From positions 39,638,713-39,702,712 of the forward strand of contig CM024755.1 of NCBI GenBank assembly GCA_014218235.1: a DNA stretch of 64,000 bases. Direction: 5' to 3'. This document shows, in pieces, positions 43,133 to 53,201 of the stretch; within the stretch, counting starts at the first letter, position 1; each line of letters starts with the position of its first letter. This DNA is from Colocasia esculenta (taxonomy: Eukaryota > Streptophyta > Magnoliopsida > Alismatales > Araceae). Position numbers and translations under genes: made by a program. The notes beneath the pieces are model-generated. The model ran no database searches and was not told the DNA's origin. It worked only from the letters and a program-made list of their open reading frames with translations.

Positions 43133-43437
43133 CTTTGTGTATAGCACAACAAGTCATGACACGAACAAAGAGCACCCATCTTATGGGACTTGCAACCCTT
43201 TTAAATATCTGATCATAATTCGGTCCCTGCATCTTTAATGGCCTTGTGGATAGCACAACAAGCCATCAAGTGCGGTCTAAGCTTTACCATCATTACATAA
43301 CGAGGATAGATTAGGATGTAGCCCTTGTGGATAGCACAACAAAACTACACCGTGCCTCTACCTCGTTTACATGCATCCATATGAAACAGTTTAAGACTTA
43401 TTTCACAATTAAGTGGGCCTTGTGGATAGCACAACAA
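43133..43437 (-). repeat. Four spaced copies of CCTTGTGGATAGCACAACAA in copia leader
   Basis: Plus-strand copies lie at 43133-43152 (two mismatches), 43242-43261, 43323-43342 and 43418-43437. Start-to-start spacing is 109, 81 and 95 bp, and spacers differ. On the element strand the word is TTGTTGTGCTATCCACAAGG. This is a leader repeat of unknown role. Confidence 0.9.
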
Positions 43438-44389
43438 ACCCACCCCAAATCTAATTTAAGTCATAAAACTATAATGATGGAGGACCACGCAACTATATCT
43501 AAAACATATGCACTACGACTTAGAATTTTGATAGAGGAATTTGAAATATTTTATCTTGGTCTCGTACCTAGGTGGTAGTATATATATATTCCAAAATATT
43601 ACAAAATACTATAATCTAGGACATCATAAAAAGAATTTACATCTCATACAAAATTAGCATGGTCATGGATATTGCATAAGCTTGACTGGAGACAAAACAG
43701 TCTAACTACCACTTCAATACCAATATAACAATTATATTGGTAAACCTGCAAACACAATAGCATATTGAAGTTCTTCCAAGGCCATCTCTTGTTGCAGTAG
43801 CGGATCATCCTTTCCTTCAATCGATCCTCACGAACAAAATTACATCAAATATAAAATTGCATGTACATTTTGTATAAGGAGAAACCTTATGGCGAATACA
43901 TCATGAGAGGGAGATAGAAATACATTGGAATGAGAGAGAGAGAGAGGAGGTTTGCAAACCTCAAATTAATCATTAATTTACAAATTTCCCACATTCACAT
44001 ATAAATTAAAATCAATCACATCATCCCATGACAAAATAAAGCAAATATCCATGACCATAAAAACTTTTATTCATTCCACACATGGAAGAGTACATCACAT
44101 GGCTAAATAAAAATTTTGAAAATATATAATTTTGGTTTCATAAATCTAGGTCCAACCAAAAAGGGATTATTCGATCATTTAGAAACAATAACCTTTTTAA
44201 CATGCTTTAATCTCCATTACAAAACTGTAACATCAAAAGTATGAACATACAATCTAAAATCATTTAATTAAAGGGTTATTCCATGCAAAAGAATTTTTGA
44301 ACTAATTTTACAATTAAATTATTACATTCAGAATAATTGACTCCCAAGTTTTTAAAAAATTAAATAAATAAAAAAAGTGGGAACCTACT

Positions 44390-44720
44390 GGCTGGTCAGG
44401 CACACCTGACACAGCCAGCAGGTCACGGCCTGTGTTGGGCCACCCGGCTCAGGTTAGACCTGGTCCGCCAGGGGAGGCCGGCCTGGCCCATGCGCGGCCC
44501 GGGCTGGGCCGTTCGGCCCCTGTGTGCCCGCCCGTAGCAAGGGAAACCCTAGCTGCGGCGGTGCACACCCACCTGCCTTCCCCATGGGCGCAGCCTGGGG
44601 AAGGCCCCCGTAAAAGAGGGCCACCGCCGCGCGGACACTGTCTGACGGCGGTGTGGTGCGCCCATCTGGGAGCGCCGCGGTGGTGACCCCCCGCCCCCTT
44701 CTACCCATCTGATGGACATC
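44390..44720. other. GC-rich block in copia leader
   Basis: A sharply GC-rich 330-bp block inside an otherwise AT-rich leader contains GGCC-rich palindromic words. The opposed open frames here (44432-44686 and 44454-44708) follow from composition and show no domain. Confidence 0.6.
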
Positions 44721-44839
44721 GGAATCAAACCAAAAAGGAAAGAAAAAGGGGGATGTCGGTGTTCTTTCAGGTCCGATTTTGCATGGAATAAAAAAATGAT
44801 CTTAGATTCCAAAACAGATGTAGATCGCAGTGGAACCTT

Positions 44840-44851
44840 GCTCTGATACCA
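44840..44851 (-). promoter_or_regulatory. Copia primer-binding site (initiator Met tRNA type)
   Basis: The minus strand reads TGGTATCAGAGC one base after the LTR end. This is the standard plant copia primer-binding site complementary to the 3' end of initiator methionine tRNA. Confidence 0.95.
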
Positions 44852-44852
44852 C

Positions 44853-46319
44853 TGTGAGGATCTACAGTGACCCGAGATCAAGAAAATGTAGCGGAAAAAG
44901 GGATTTAAAACTTGATCTCGATCCATTTTGGGATACGCAAACAAGACTATCGGGTAGTCAAAATCACCTTGCGCGGATTTGGATCCGCATTCGTACGATT
45001 CCGTGGAGGTGACGCCACAAGCTGTTCAGCCGTCCGGCCTCTAGAAGTGTCCAAGCGGTCTTCCTCTTGTCGATCCACGCAGCTCCCTCAGGTTCCGCAA
45101 CGCTTGAAGATAAAGCTTGGATCTGTGCTGATCTCCACGACATACGTGGCGCAGGAGAGAAAGAGAGGGGGGGGGGGGCGGCCAGGTGGAGCCCTGATGC
45201 CTGGGCAGGGTTGTCCTACCACATCATTATATAGAGATGGTAGTTTTTCACAAAAGCCCCTGATCTTTATATATTTAGACCGTCACTTGAAAACCTATTG
45301 CATGTGACCCTCTAGGCCCAAGTACCAATCCAGTTAATGGCCCAATAAACTAGTAACCCTTACTAACTTGATTAATTAGTTAACATCTCATAATCTAATT
45401 AATAATATGAATCAACTTTATCTAGCCGACTCAGCTGGGCCTCCGAACACGTTGGGTGCCAAGCAATACCATGTGAACCCGGAAGGTATTGGGGTTCTAC
45501 AACCCTTACAAGGAACCTTTCCGTCATCAGTTACCGTGTAGATATAATCTCTCATTTGCACAATACTCTTGGAACAACTTAGGATATCGTATACTATCAA
45601 ATCCTAACTTGTTGTCCCACTGAGATCCGATGCTTTAGATTAATATCAAAAACTCCCTTTTTGATATTTTGTCTGCCCTGGCCAGGGACTCCATTACATC
45701 GTTCCCTTGAGTATTCTCCCTCTATATACCGAGGGCAAATGATCCCTTGTTGACCACTCAATCCCCTTCGAAGGTCTTCCGTTGTGTCCGAACTTTGACT
45801 ATTTGGAATCTCCTGGATAGAGATTCTTAGGTCAAGCTCAAAACACAGAAGTCCACCAACAAGGTGTCTTTGGTGTCTCAGGTCTAAAGACCATCTACAC
45901 AACTATGACAATCGAATCTTTCTAGTTGACAGTTAGGTAAAATACCATCCAGTGATTCTATTAGATCAGTTCAGTGAACTCTTTCTCTAAAGAGCACCTA
46001 TTGTTTCTCTTAGTGTCTCCACACACATGACTATGAGATCATTCATCTCATCATATGAGCGGGAGTAAACAATACTATTCTAACCGGATATCTGATGTCC
46101 TTCTCAGGTATCCACCGAATAGGAACATTTAGAATATGTGTTTATTGAGTGAGTAGTCTCATTAGTACGATCAGACATCATAGTCTACTCACTATTGCAC
46201 ATGTTCATGGACTTTATTAAAATACCAACATAGTAAAATAATAAACAAAAACTATTTTATTAATAACTGAACAAAATGATATAATATCAGATTGGCTTGT
46301 TGTCCACCTAAGACTAACA
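44853..46319 (-). repeat. Copia 5' LTR (1,467 bp)
   Basis: This matches the copy at 18876-20336. A G run at 45167-45178 is expanded relative to the other copy. A possible TATA on the minus strand, CTCTATATAATG near 45227-45240, is conserved in both LTRs (19235-19250 in the other). Confidence 0.92.
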
Positions 46320-46779
46320 TTGTCGACAGTGTTGCCATGCCCTGGCGTGGCAGCAGTATGTCTAAATGTTGATGTGCCCATCCTGTAGCATTGTAAGGGC
46401 GATTCTTGTCACAGGCTAGGGAGCCTCTCATTCATGCAATTTTGAGGAGGACTCATTTTTTGCAACCTACCGATCGTCTGAGGATGATAGGTCTAAATAG
46501 GGGATGTTTGCACTCCTTTTGTATTGAGTGTTGGGGGTCTTATGGGTCTAACAAATTAGGCTTTGGTGGGGTAGACCCATACCCATCTTTTTTGACATGT
46601 GTGCTATGCAACAGTTGCCCTTCTCCCAATAAGAGAGTTTAGTTCTCGAGAGGAAGTGTGGAGATAATGATAGCTATCACCCTACAGCTTCTAGAAGTAG
46701 TTGGCTAGTCTAGATTTCCTCTGATGTGACCTACAATTGATCATGTTGCATGTTGCAATATAGTATTATCCCTAAAAAT
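46320..46779. other. Non-coding DNA right of copia element
   Basis: It starts with the right duplication TTGTC. The open frame at 46406-46642 has two Cys pairs but no convincing domain. Nothing else is recognised. Confidence 0.4.
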
Positions 46780-48770
46780 ATTGAGTTTTAAGTGATTAAT
46801 AAAATAACAAAATCCTCATTGATTTACTTGTGAAGAGATTACCAAAACACTCGTATATAAATATTCAATTATTTACAAAAGTTCATATATTTCATATGCA
46901 ATTAATTACACCTTAATTAAGTTTCAATCGACTAAGTGTTTGATTTGATAATCGGTCATATCATACTTCAAGTACTCGATAATCGATCATAGTTTAAATC
47001 AACTTTAAAATATTTAGTTGTCCACAATCACTAATTGATTATAGTTTAATCACTTATTGAAATTTTCTAAGTCTACAATAGAAGTCATCATTAATCAATT
47101 ATGTCTTAACTTTAGAATTCTCCTAAGTCCACACAATGTAGATTGTTCATTAATTATGCTTTAGGCTCATAGAAATTCTAAATCCATAGACAAATGGTTA
47201 ATAATTGATTATGTAGTGTTGCCGTAAAAAATCGAAGTCCACACAGTGCATGTTAATTAATTATGTTTCACTTTGTGTAATGGATTTTTTTTTGAAAAAA
47301 ATAAGTGTTGTATGATACTAAAGTAGAGCAAAGTACTTCACTTTAGTAACCATACCAACTATTATTTCATTAAGTAAAAAGTTATACATAATCATCGGGG
47401 CATACCCTTGTAGAAAAACAAAAAGCATATGGTCAAGCAGAGACCAAAACCGCTTCCACTACCTATGAGGCCTTATAGGTGGGAAGCCAGACTTATCTAA
47501 AACAAACACACCTCGACAGGATGGAGGCAAAAAGGATGAAGAGAAAAAGAAAAAAAGAGTGTGATAGATCACAGGCAACACTCACAAGCTTGTCAGCTAA
47601 CTGGTTTCCTTCCCTAAAAATGTGTTCCACTCAGGGGGCAAAATATGATAACAACTCTGCCAATTCACCTTGAATACTCCATAAGCACCACGGCATATTG
47701 GATGAAGCATTAATTAAAGACTGTAGCAACTGAAATGTGAGGGCGAAGTTGCAAGGCATGACACACTGGCAAAGCATCTAGGACTGCTAAGATTTCTGCC
47801 TGGAATTAAGCTGGTCAAAATCTCATATGAAAGACCACATTGCCTGATATCGATCGTCCCCAAGGGCCGCTCCACCACGTGAAGCACCATCTGAGTTAAG
47901 TTTAAATCGACCACTGGGTGGAAGAATCCATCTCACCTGAAAATCCTTTTATGTTGGTGTATTTCATCAGGAAATGCCTACATATATAATCATGTGAATA
48001 CTAGAATATATAATTTACATTCTGAGTATCATTCAAAAACTCTCTAATCAGCTTTCTTTTATCTGGGAAGTTGTCTCATAGATCCCTCTCCACATAATTA
48101 CGTAAATCCCCCTTCCCACTTCAATTACCCATGAAGATAAGTCCTGAACCATCAGATACTACCAAGCGGGTGCAAGTCTCAAAAATATCGAAGATGTTAT
48201 ACATACCATTCCAAGGTCTAGAATCATTCCTTCTAAACTAGGCAGCAAAAAATGTTGAGTTTGTGTAATGGATCATTAACTCTATCTTCACTCTACGTAA
48301 AAGTTTACAAGTCTACACAAGGAGTTTGATAATCAATTATATTGCTTCTCGTAAGATTTTATCTGAGTCTATATAATGAAATCGATAATTGATCAAGTTT
48401 CTCATCATAAAATTTTTCCAAGTCCACATAATGAATGAGCTAATCGACTATGTCTTCAATAGTGAAAAATTTTCCAAGTCCACACTTGTTGACATGGTAT
48501 TTGATTATGTGTTTGGTGGTGTAATAATTTTGAAGTCCATGGTGAGCTGAGACTCGATAATCGATTCATTATGTAGACACGATAATCAATTATGTCTTCA
48601 GCTATACAAAAGTGACCAAGTCCACACTACTAGCTATATAATTGATTATATTTCACTTGTATACGTAATGATCCATTGTGCTTCAGTATCGAGGTTTTTC
48701 TAAGTCTACAAATATGTAGTAATTGATTATATGTTTTCTCTGAGTTAAGCAACTAAGATTAAGTTGAGTT
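46780..48770 (+). mobile_element. Degenerate LTR-like sequence with repeated ATCGATTATG words
   Basis: An AT-rich stretch starts near TTGAGTTTTAAGTGATTAAT, resembling the start of the solo LTR at 2785. It carries many imperfect copies of GATAATCGATTATG or TAATTGATTATG preceded by AAGTCCACA, in the manner of that LTR's ATCGATTG words. A LINE fragment (47286-48259) is inserted. Ends are not defined. An old copia-type LTR is the most likely identity. Confidence 0.4.
47286..48259 (-). mobile_element. 5'-truncated L1 LINE fragment with 14-bp target duplication
   Basis: It is flanked by perfect copies of TTTGTGTAATGGAT (47272-47285 and 48260-48273). The T run at 47286-47293 is the antisense poly(A) tail. 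The minus strand encodes a degraded RNase H: WILPPSGRFKLNSDGASRGG near 47900, and a GNQLADKLVSVA ending near 47610-47580. Stops and frame shifts are frequent. Only the last about 970 bp of the parental LINE were inserted. Confidence 0.88.
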
Positions 48771-48943
48771 GGAATTGGACTGAGATGTATGTGCACATAA
48801 ACAATGCCAAAGTAGGACACTTAAAACCATGACCCATTAAGAAAGGGTTACTTGCTATACTAAACATATTAAAACTATGAGAAAGAAGTCATATTATGAG
48901 AAGAAAATAAAAGAAAATCGCATAGGACTTGGAGTTTGATTCC
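48771..48943. other. Flank of Tat-2
   Basis: Short AT-rich non-coding stretch. Its last five bases, ATTCC (48939-48943), should be the target duplication of Tat-2. Confidence 0.45.
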
Positions 48944-49736
48944 TGTGGAGGCGATTTCCTGCTTGGGCCGGAGCCAAGCGGGCCTACACTTGGAAGAAGG
49001 GAAGAAGGACGCCGGTAGAGGACGGATACCTGCAAAACCAGAATGGAATCAGGGGGGCCCGGTTGAAGAACCGGAGAGAACCCTCCGATGCCTAAGTTAG
49101 AGATGGATTCAAAGGCTTGGAAGAAGAAGGTTCAGTGTTGTGCAGGAGAGACGAGTCTTACATTGCGTACCTCTGCATGGAGGCTTACCGGTGCCTTTTA
49201 TAGGCAGAAGTGCTGAGGGAGAGGGACGGAACGTCCCTGATCAATGCCGCAAAGGGCACGCTCGTTAGCATCCTTAGTGGGGGAGTTACGCGTTGAGGCA
49301 CTCTGCAGTTAATGCACCACTTGATTGTGGGGCGCGCGTGGTGTAGCCGTTATAACCGCCACGAGGGGATGAAGGGCTGTTTGGATTCTCCTGGGCGGAA
49401 GGTACCGAGCAGGTAGCCTGCTCGGTGAGTTAGACCTGCTGTTCGGTAGTCGGGCCCATTGTTTGGTGCCTAGCACCTGGAGGCATGGCTTGTGCAGACA
49501 GCGCCAGAGCGTGCTTCGAACAGGGTCTGTTCAGTAGATCACGCTTAAACCAAACAGAACAAGAGGCCTCCGGGGACGCGCCCAAGGGAGCTCGGCAGTG
49601 TTCGGACCTTATGGTCGTTTTCTGGAGTCCTTGGCGCAGTCTTCGAGGAGACGTGGCACCCTGTTGAGGGGCCATGCTTGCCTGGGGAGCCCCGATGGGC
49701 CGTGATGGGCCTAGGTGGCTGGAAACGGCCACCACA
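48944..49736 (-). repeat. Tat-2 3' LTR (793 bp)
   Basis: On the minus strand it begins TGTGGTGGCCGTTTCC after a G6-containing purine tract and ends ATCGCCTCCACA. The TGTGG/CCACA inverted ends set the boundaries. The TATA box is at 49194-49202 on the minus strand. Open frames within it at 49430-49735 are incidental. Confidence 0.75.
49194..49202 (-). promoter_or_regulatory. Tat-2 LTR TATA box
   Basis: The minus strand reads TATAAAAGG, 535-543 bp into the LTR. Confidence 0.65.
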
Positions 49737-49752
49737 CTTGCCCCCCACGCTC
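49737..49752 (-). promoter_or_regulatory. Tat-2 polypurine tract
   Basis: The minus strand reads GAGCGTGGGGGGCAAG directly before the 3' LTR start, similar to the CCTGGGGGGCCAA tract of Tat-1. Confidence 0.6.
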
Positions 49753-50039
49753 TCAGTGGTTCGGGAACCAGAGCGATTGAGAGCGGTGACTTGTCCGGAC
49801 GTCAAATCTGCATTAAATACTGTATCGTCCTCGGAGATCCAAATGGATACACGATGATGCCGCTTGGTTATTCCCCTCGAACACGGAGCTTTCATAATGA
49901 GCGCGGGGGTCGTGTCGAGCCACGGACGCCACGCGCTCCGCTCGAACAGTCACCATCGATGTACTCGAGTAGCGACTTGGAGAGGGAGGTGCAAAATCAC
50001 CGTTTCTGGTCCGCTTCGAATTTCGCGCCCATCCTTCCT

Positions 50040-50046
50040 TATAAGG
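50040..50046 (+). promoter_or_regulatory. Possible promoter of Tat-2 antisense gene
   Basis: TATAAGG on the plus strand (CCTTATAAGGGAG), about 150 bp before the antisense ATG at 50193. It is a plausible core promoter independent of the LTR; no other evidence supports it. Confidence 0.4.
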
Positions 50047-50192
50047 GAGAAGAGGGGGGCAAAGGAGGAAGCCACGCCTTCGAAATCGTTCGGAATGTTC
50101 TGCCTTCAGGACCTTCGTGCCCCCCACGCTCTTGGTCGCCTTCTTCCTCGTGTTTTCCTCCTGCCCCTTGTTCCCCTCTGCAACTTCCGGCG

Positions 50193-52164
50193 ATGGCAAG
50201 CAAGGGGAAAGCAGTTACAGTCACTGGGGCGAGTGGAGTCACCATGGCCGCGGTTCGTGGGCCGCGATGCTGCCACTACAACGGGCTTCGGGAGCGCTTC
50301 CGCATCGGCGATGAATATGAGATCATCGACGCGAAGGAAGGAGAGTCGTACCTGGTGAACAAACTAGGTTGTCTTCCCCTCTCCGTGGACCACATGGAAG
50401 CAGGACTCCGGCTGCTGTTGCCGGAGGTGGCGAAGGTGTTGTTAAACCGATGGGGAGTTTCGCCGATTCAACTGACGCCGAATACGTGGAGGTATATCTG
50501 CATCTTCGGCGTTATTTGTAGAATCAAGCAGATCCGAGGCTCGGCGGATGTGTTCCGAGCACATTTTAAACTTTCTGCTTCGCTGTCATCGGGGGTGGAC
50601 GTCTATTATGCAAAGCACCGAACGGACATGATGCATATACAGCTGTCCGGAAAATATTCCAACAACAAAGGTTGGATGGATAGGTTGTTCTTCGTCCGGC
50701 GCCAGGACGGTGCAGAGTGGGGGTTCCCCACCGCCGTCCGATCGGCACAGAAGGACAGCTTCCCCAAGCTGATTCAAGATGAGGCGAGGGCCTCAGATAG
50801 CCTACTCCGAGCCGGCGTGAGGAATGGAGAGGGCTACTTGACAGAGTTTTCACTTGTTCGGCATGGTCTGAGCAAACCATGGAGTAAGTGCTCAAAACTT
50901 GTCTTGTTGCGCGCCAGTTCAGTGACTGTGTTCTAACAACTTCCCCCTTTTTGCAGCCGCTGCAGAGGTGGAAGCTGGGAGAGATCAGGAGGCGAATGAG
51001 GATTTCGCCGAACAGATCCCTGTCATGGCTCACATGGTATATGAGGGCGACAACGTCACTGCTTTTGTCCGGGTCCCCTCTACTGTGAGGGTTGGTACTG
51101 CAGTAACGACCGCATTGGTGGCGCCTTCACCTGCCAAGGGTCGCGCGGAAAGCACACGGGTCCCTGAGAAGGGGCCTGAAAAAATTCGTTTGAAGAAGAA
51201 GGCCACCATCAAGGTGGTTTCAGCAGACGCGCTGCGGTCTTCGTTCGAGGAGGGCGAAGGGGCGAGTTGGCCTTCCGCCACCATGAAGAAGAGGCCGATG
51301 CTGCTCGACGAGGGCGTGGAGGCCGAAGACCAGCTCCGAGCTCGGAAGAAGAAGAAGCTGGTTCGTGCTGCCCCTCAACAGAGCGAGGAGGGGACCGAAG
51401 AAGAGGCCGACGGGGCGCAGTTGCTACTGCACATGAAGTGCAAGGCCGCTGGGACGGCCGAACAGGAAGCACTGCGGATGCCCCTCGTGGTCTGTCCCAA
51501 GGTCATCCAGAGAATGGAGACCGAGCTCGGACTCGTTGTGCTAAGCGACGGGTCAGAGAGCTCTACTGAGGAGCAGGAGGAAGTGCCTGCGCCACCGGGC
51601 CCAAACGAGGGCCGCAGAGAGGAAGTTGCTCGTACAGCGGCATCGAGCACCGAAGGCGCCGAGCAGGATGCTGCTGGCGACGCTACAGAGACCTTTGCTC
51701 AAAGGGGCGAAGGTCATGAAGAGACCCCTGTCATGGGGGAGGGGACTTCTCCACGCCTCGAGGTGCCTGAGGAGAATGTCCCTGAAGTGGTAGCTGCGTC
51801 GGGGGCCGAAGAGACCACCGTAGGAGGAGCCTTGGTTGAAGGCCCCCTACCCCCAAGTGAAGTAATTGTAACAGCGAAGGCGCAAACAGTTACTTCGGTT
51901 CCTAAGGGGACCAAGGAGGTTTCTTACGCCGGAGTGGGAGAGATTAGTGAGACGGCCCAAACAACAGAGGGCCAGGAAATGGTTTCTGAAGCTGCTGGCG
52001 GAGCAGGGCCTTCCGAAGCACCAGCAGGCGGGACCGCCGAGGAACACGCTGACTCCGAGGAGGACCGGAGGCCACTTATCGAAGTGCTGAGGGGAAGGTC
52101 ATCCAAGCTCCCCTTGAAGGCAATGCTGGAAGCGGCACTTGGTCGTCTAGGAGGAAACGTTTAA
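50193..52164 (+). CDS. Tat-2 antisense gene: PF04195-like domain, one intron
   Basis: It runs opposite to Tat-2 pol. Start ATG at 50193 (MASKGKAVTVTGASGV). Exon 1 to 50883 encodes the 'putative gypsy-type transposon' domain (PF04195-like): LPLSVDHMEAGLRLLLPEVA, WGVSPIQLTPNTWRYICIF and WMDRLFFVRRQDGAEWGFP. A 73-nt intron (50884-50956) follows. Exon 2 encodes an acidic, low-complexity region with a basic patch (RARKKKKLVRAAPQ), ending at TAA 52162-52164. The same frame stays open beyond that stop to 52791. Role unknown; such antisense ORFs are recorded in Tat elements. Nuclear location is suggested only by the basic patch. Confidence 0.78.
50884..50956 (+). other. Intron in Tat-2 antisense gene
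   Basis: Donor CATGGA/GTAAGTG (strong consensus) and acceptor CCCCCTTTTTTGCAG/CCGC with a pyrimidine tract. Unspliced reading stops at 50934-50936; splicing joins the two exons in frame. Confidence 0.75.
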
Positions 52165-52791
52165 AGGCTACTTCCTCCAAGTCCCACCACGTCTTACCTG
52201 GAACGGGTGGCGCGCTTCCAGTCCCTCAGTCCAGCGGTGTCCCCTGAGCACTCCAGCGGAGCGTATCGTCCAGAGCGCCTAAACGAGTGCGATGATGCCG
52301 ATGACGCCGATGTGGTGGCGCTGGTCAACGGAGTTATGAATTCCCTGGGCGTGCTAAAGAAGTTGGCTATGCGCGCCCAGGGTCAGAGGCAGATGTGGGA
52401 GGCGGAAACGGCCTTCTGCGACGATCTAGTCACTAAGCACCGAACTCGCGAGGCTGAGATGCTAAGGGAGGTGAAAAGCCTCCAAGATGCCCTCCGAGCA
52501 TCCGAGGTAAACCTGACCGTTGCCCGAGCCGAAAAGGAGGCAATTGCAAAGGTGTTAGCCGAAGCTAGGGCCCAAGGAGTGGCGGAGTACAAAGAAGGTC
52601 CAAACTTCAAAAAGGACTTGGAGCAGTTCAGGGCCCGTTGTTACAAAGTGGGCCTCGAAGCCGAAAAGGAGCTCGAGGAAAAGCTTGCTTGGATAGAGCG
52701 TGCCCGAGAAGCCTTTGAGGCTGCTGTAAGGGAGTGTCGGCATCGTACCCAGGACGTATGTTTGGATGGAGTGCACTTTGCCCAGTTCTAG
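52165..52791 (+). pseudogene. Coiled-coil C-terminal part of Tat-2 antisense gene after one stop
   Basis: This is in the same frame as exon 2, separated only by TAA at 52162. It encodes a long heptad-rich coiled coil (TREAEMLREVKSLQDALRAS, EKELEEKLAWIERAREAFEA) like the C-terminal part of the Tat-1 antisense protein. The true gene most likely ended at TAG 52789-52791, with the upstream stop a recent mutation; a second intron is the alternative. Confidence 0.7.
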
Positions 52792-53201
52792 TAAGGGCAA
52801 ATGCCTCCTGTAGACGATGGTGCCGGTACCTCCAAGCAGGCCCTTTGAATATCCTTCCCTTTTTGTTTGGTAGCTCGGCCAAAGCGAGCTTTTGTACAAA
52901 ATCTAAATAGATCTCTTCTTTTTTTTTTCAAAAAATGGCTTTGCTTTTTCTATCTCCTTACCTTGCAAGTGTTCTGTCTGAACCAGAATTCATCAGTCGT
53001 TTAAAAGTGTTCGCAATTACCGCACAGGTTGTTATGAGCTGTGGGTGTTCTAGCCCGGGGTGCTTGCGGAACATATTCATACTAGGAAATGTCGTTACAT
53101 CCTTGTGAGCTAAAGATCTTGAGATAAGGATGTCTTGGACTTCGTCTCTAGCCGGCCAAAAGAACTGGTAGGAGAGAAGTAGGATGCCGAATAGAAGGCT
53201 T
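52792..53201. other. Spacer between convergent antisense gene and pol
   Basis: Non-coding. The plus-strand antisense gene and the minus-strand pol end towards each other here. A hairpin, GAAGGCTTT and AAAGCCTTC around TATAAATAG, lies at about 53195-53221 over the pol stop. Confidence 0.65.

Larger units (their letters stand above)
42956..44839 (-). other. Copia 5' untranslated leader
   Basis: About 1.9 kb lies between the gag start and the primer-binding site. It holds four spaced 20-bp repeats (43133-43437), a short GA run (43928-43950) and a GC-rich block (44390-44720). It is otherwise AT-rich with no protein motif. Confidence 0.7.
18876..46319 (-). mobile_element. Ty1/copia retrotransposon, near full length, split by Tat-1
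   Basis: Two LTRs (3' copy 18876-20336, 5' copy 44853-46319) in minus orientation enclose a primer-binding site, gag, protease, integrase, reverse transcriptase and RNase H, in copia order. Flanks are GTGTC (18871-18875) and TTGTC (46320-46324), a 5-bp duplication with one mismatch. A Tat element (22747-41410) sits in the integrase; without it and one GAAGG copy the element is about 8.8 kb. Many stops and frameshifts make it inactive. The proteins are Tnt1-like, but I do not assign a lineage. Confidence 0.92.

Noticed and set aside
43133..43437. Regularly spaced identical 20-bp repeats that could suggest a CRISPR-like array
   Set aside because: Only four copies, unequal spacers of about 60-90 bp, inside the leader of a plant copia element; no cas-like gene and a eukaryotic context.
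44432..44708. Opposed 84-codon open frames in GC-rich leader
   Set aside because: Composition-driven; no motif and located in a copia untranslated leader.
46406..46642. Open frame with two Cys pairs, possibly RING-like
   Set aside because: Spacing of Cys/His does not fit a RING finger and there is no supporting gene structure.
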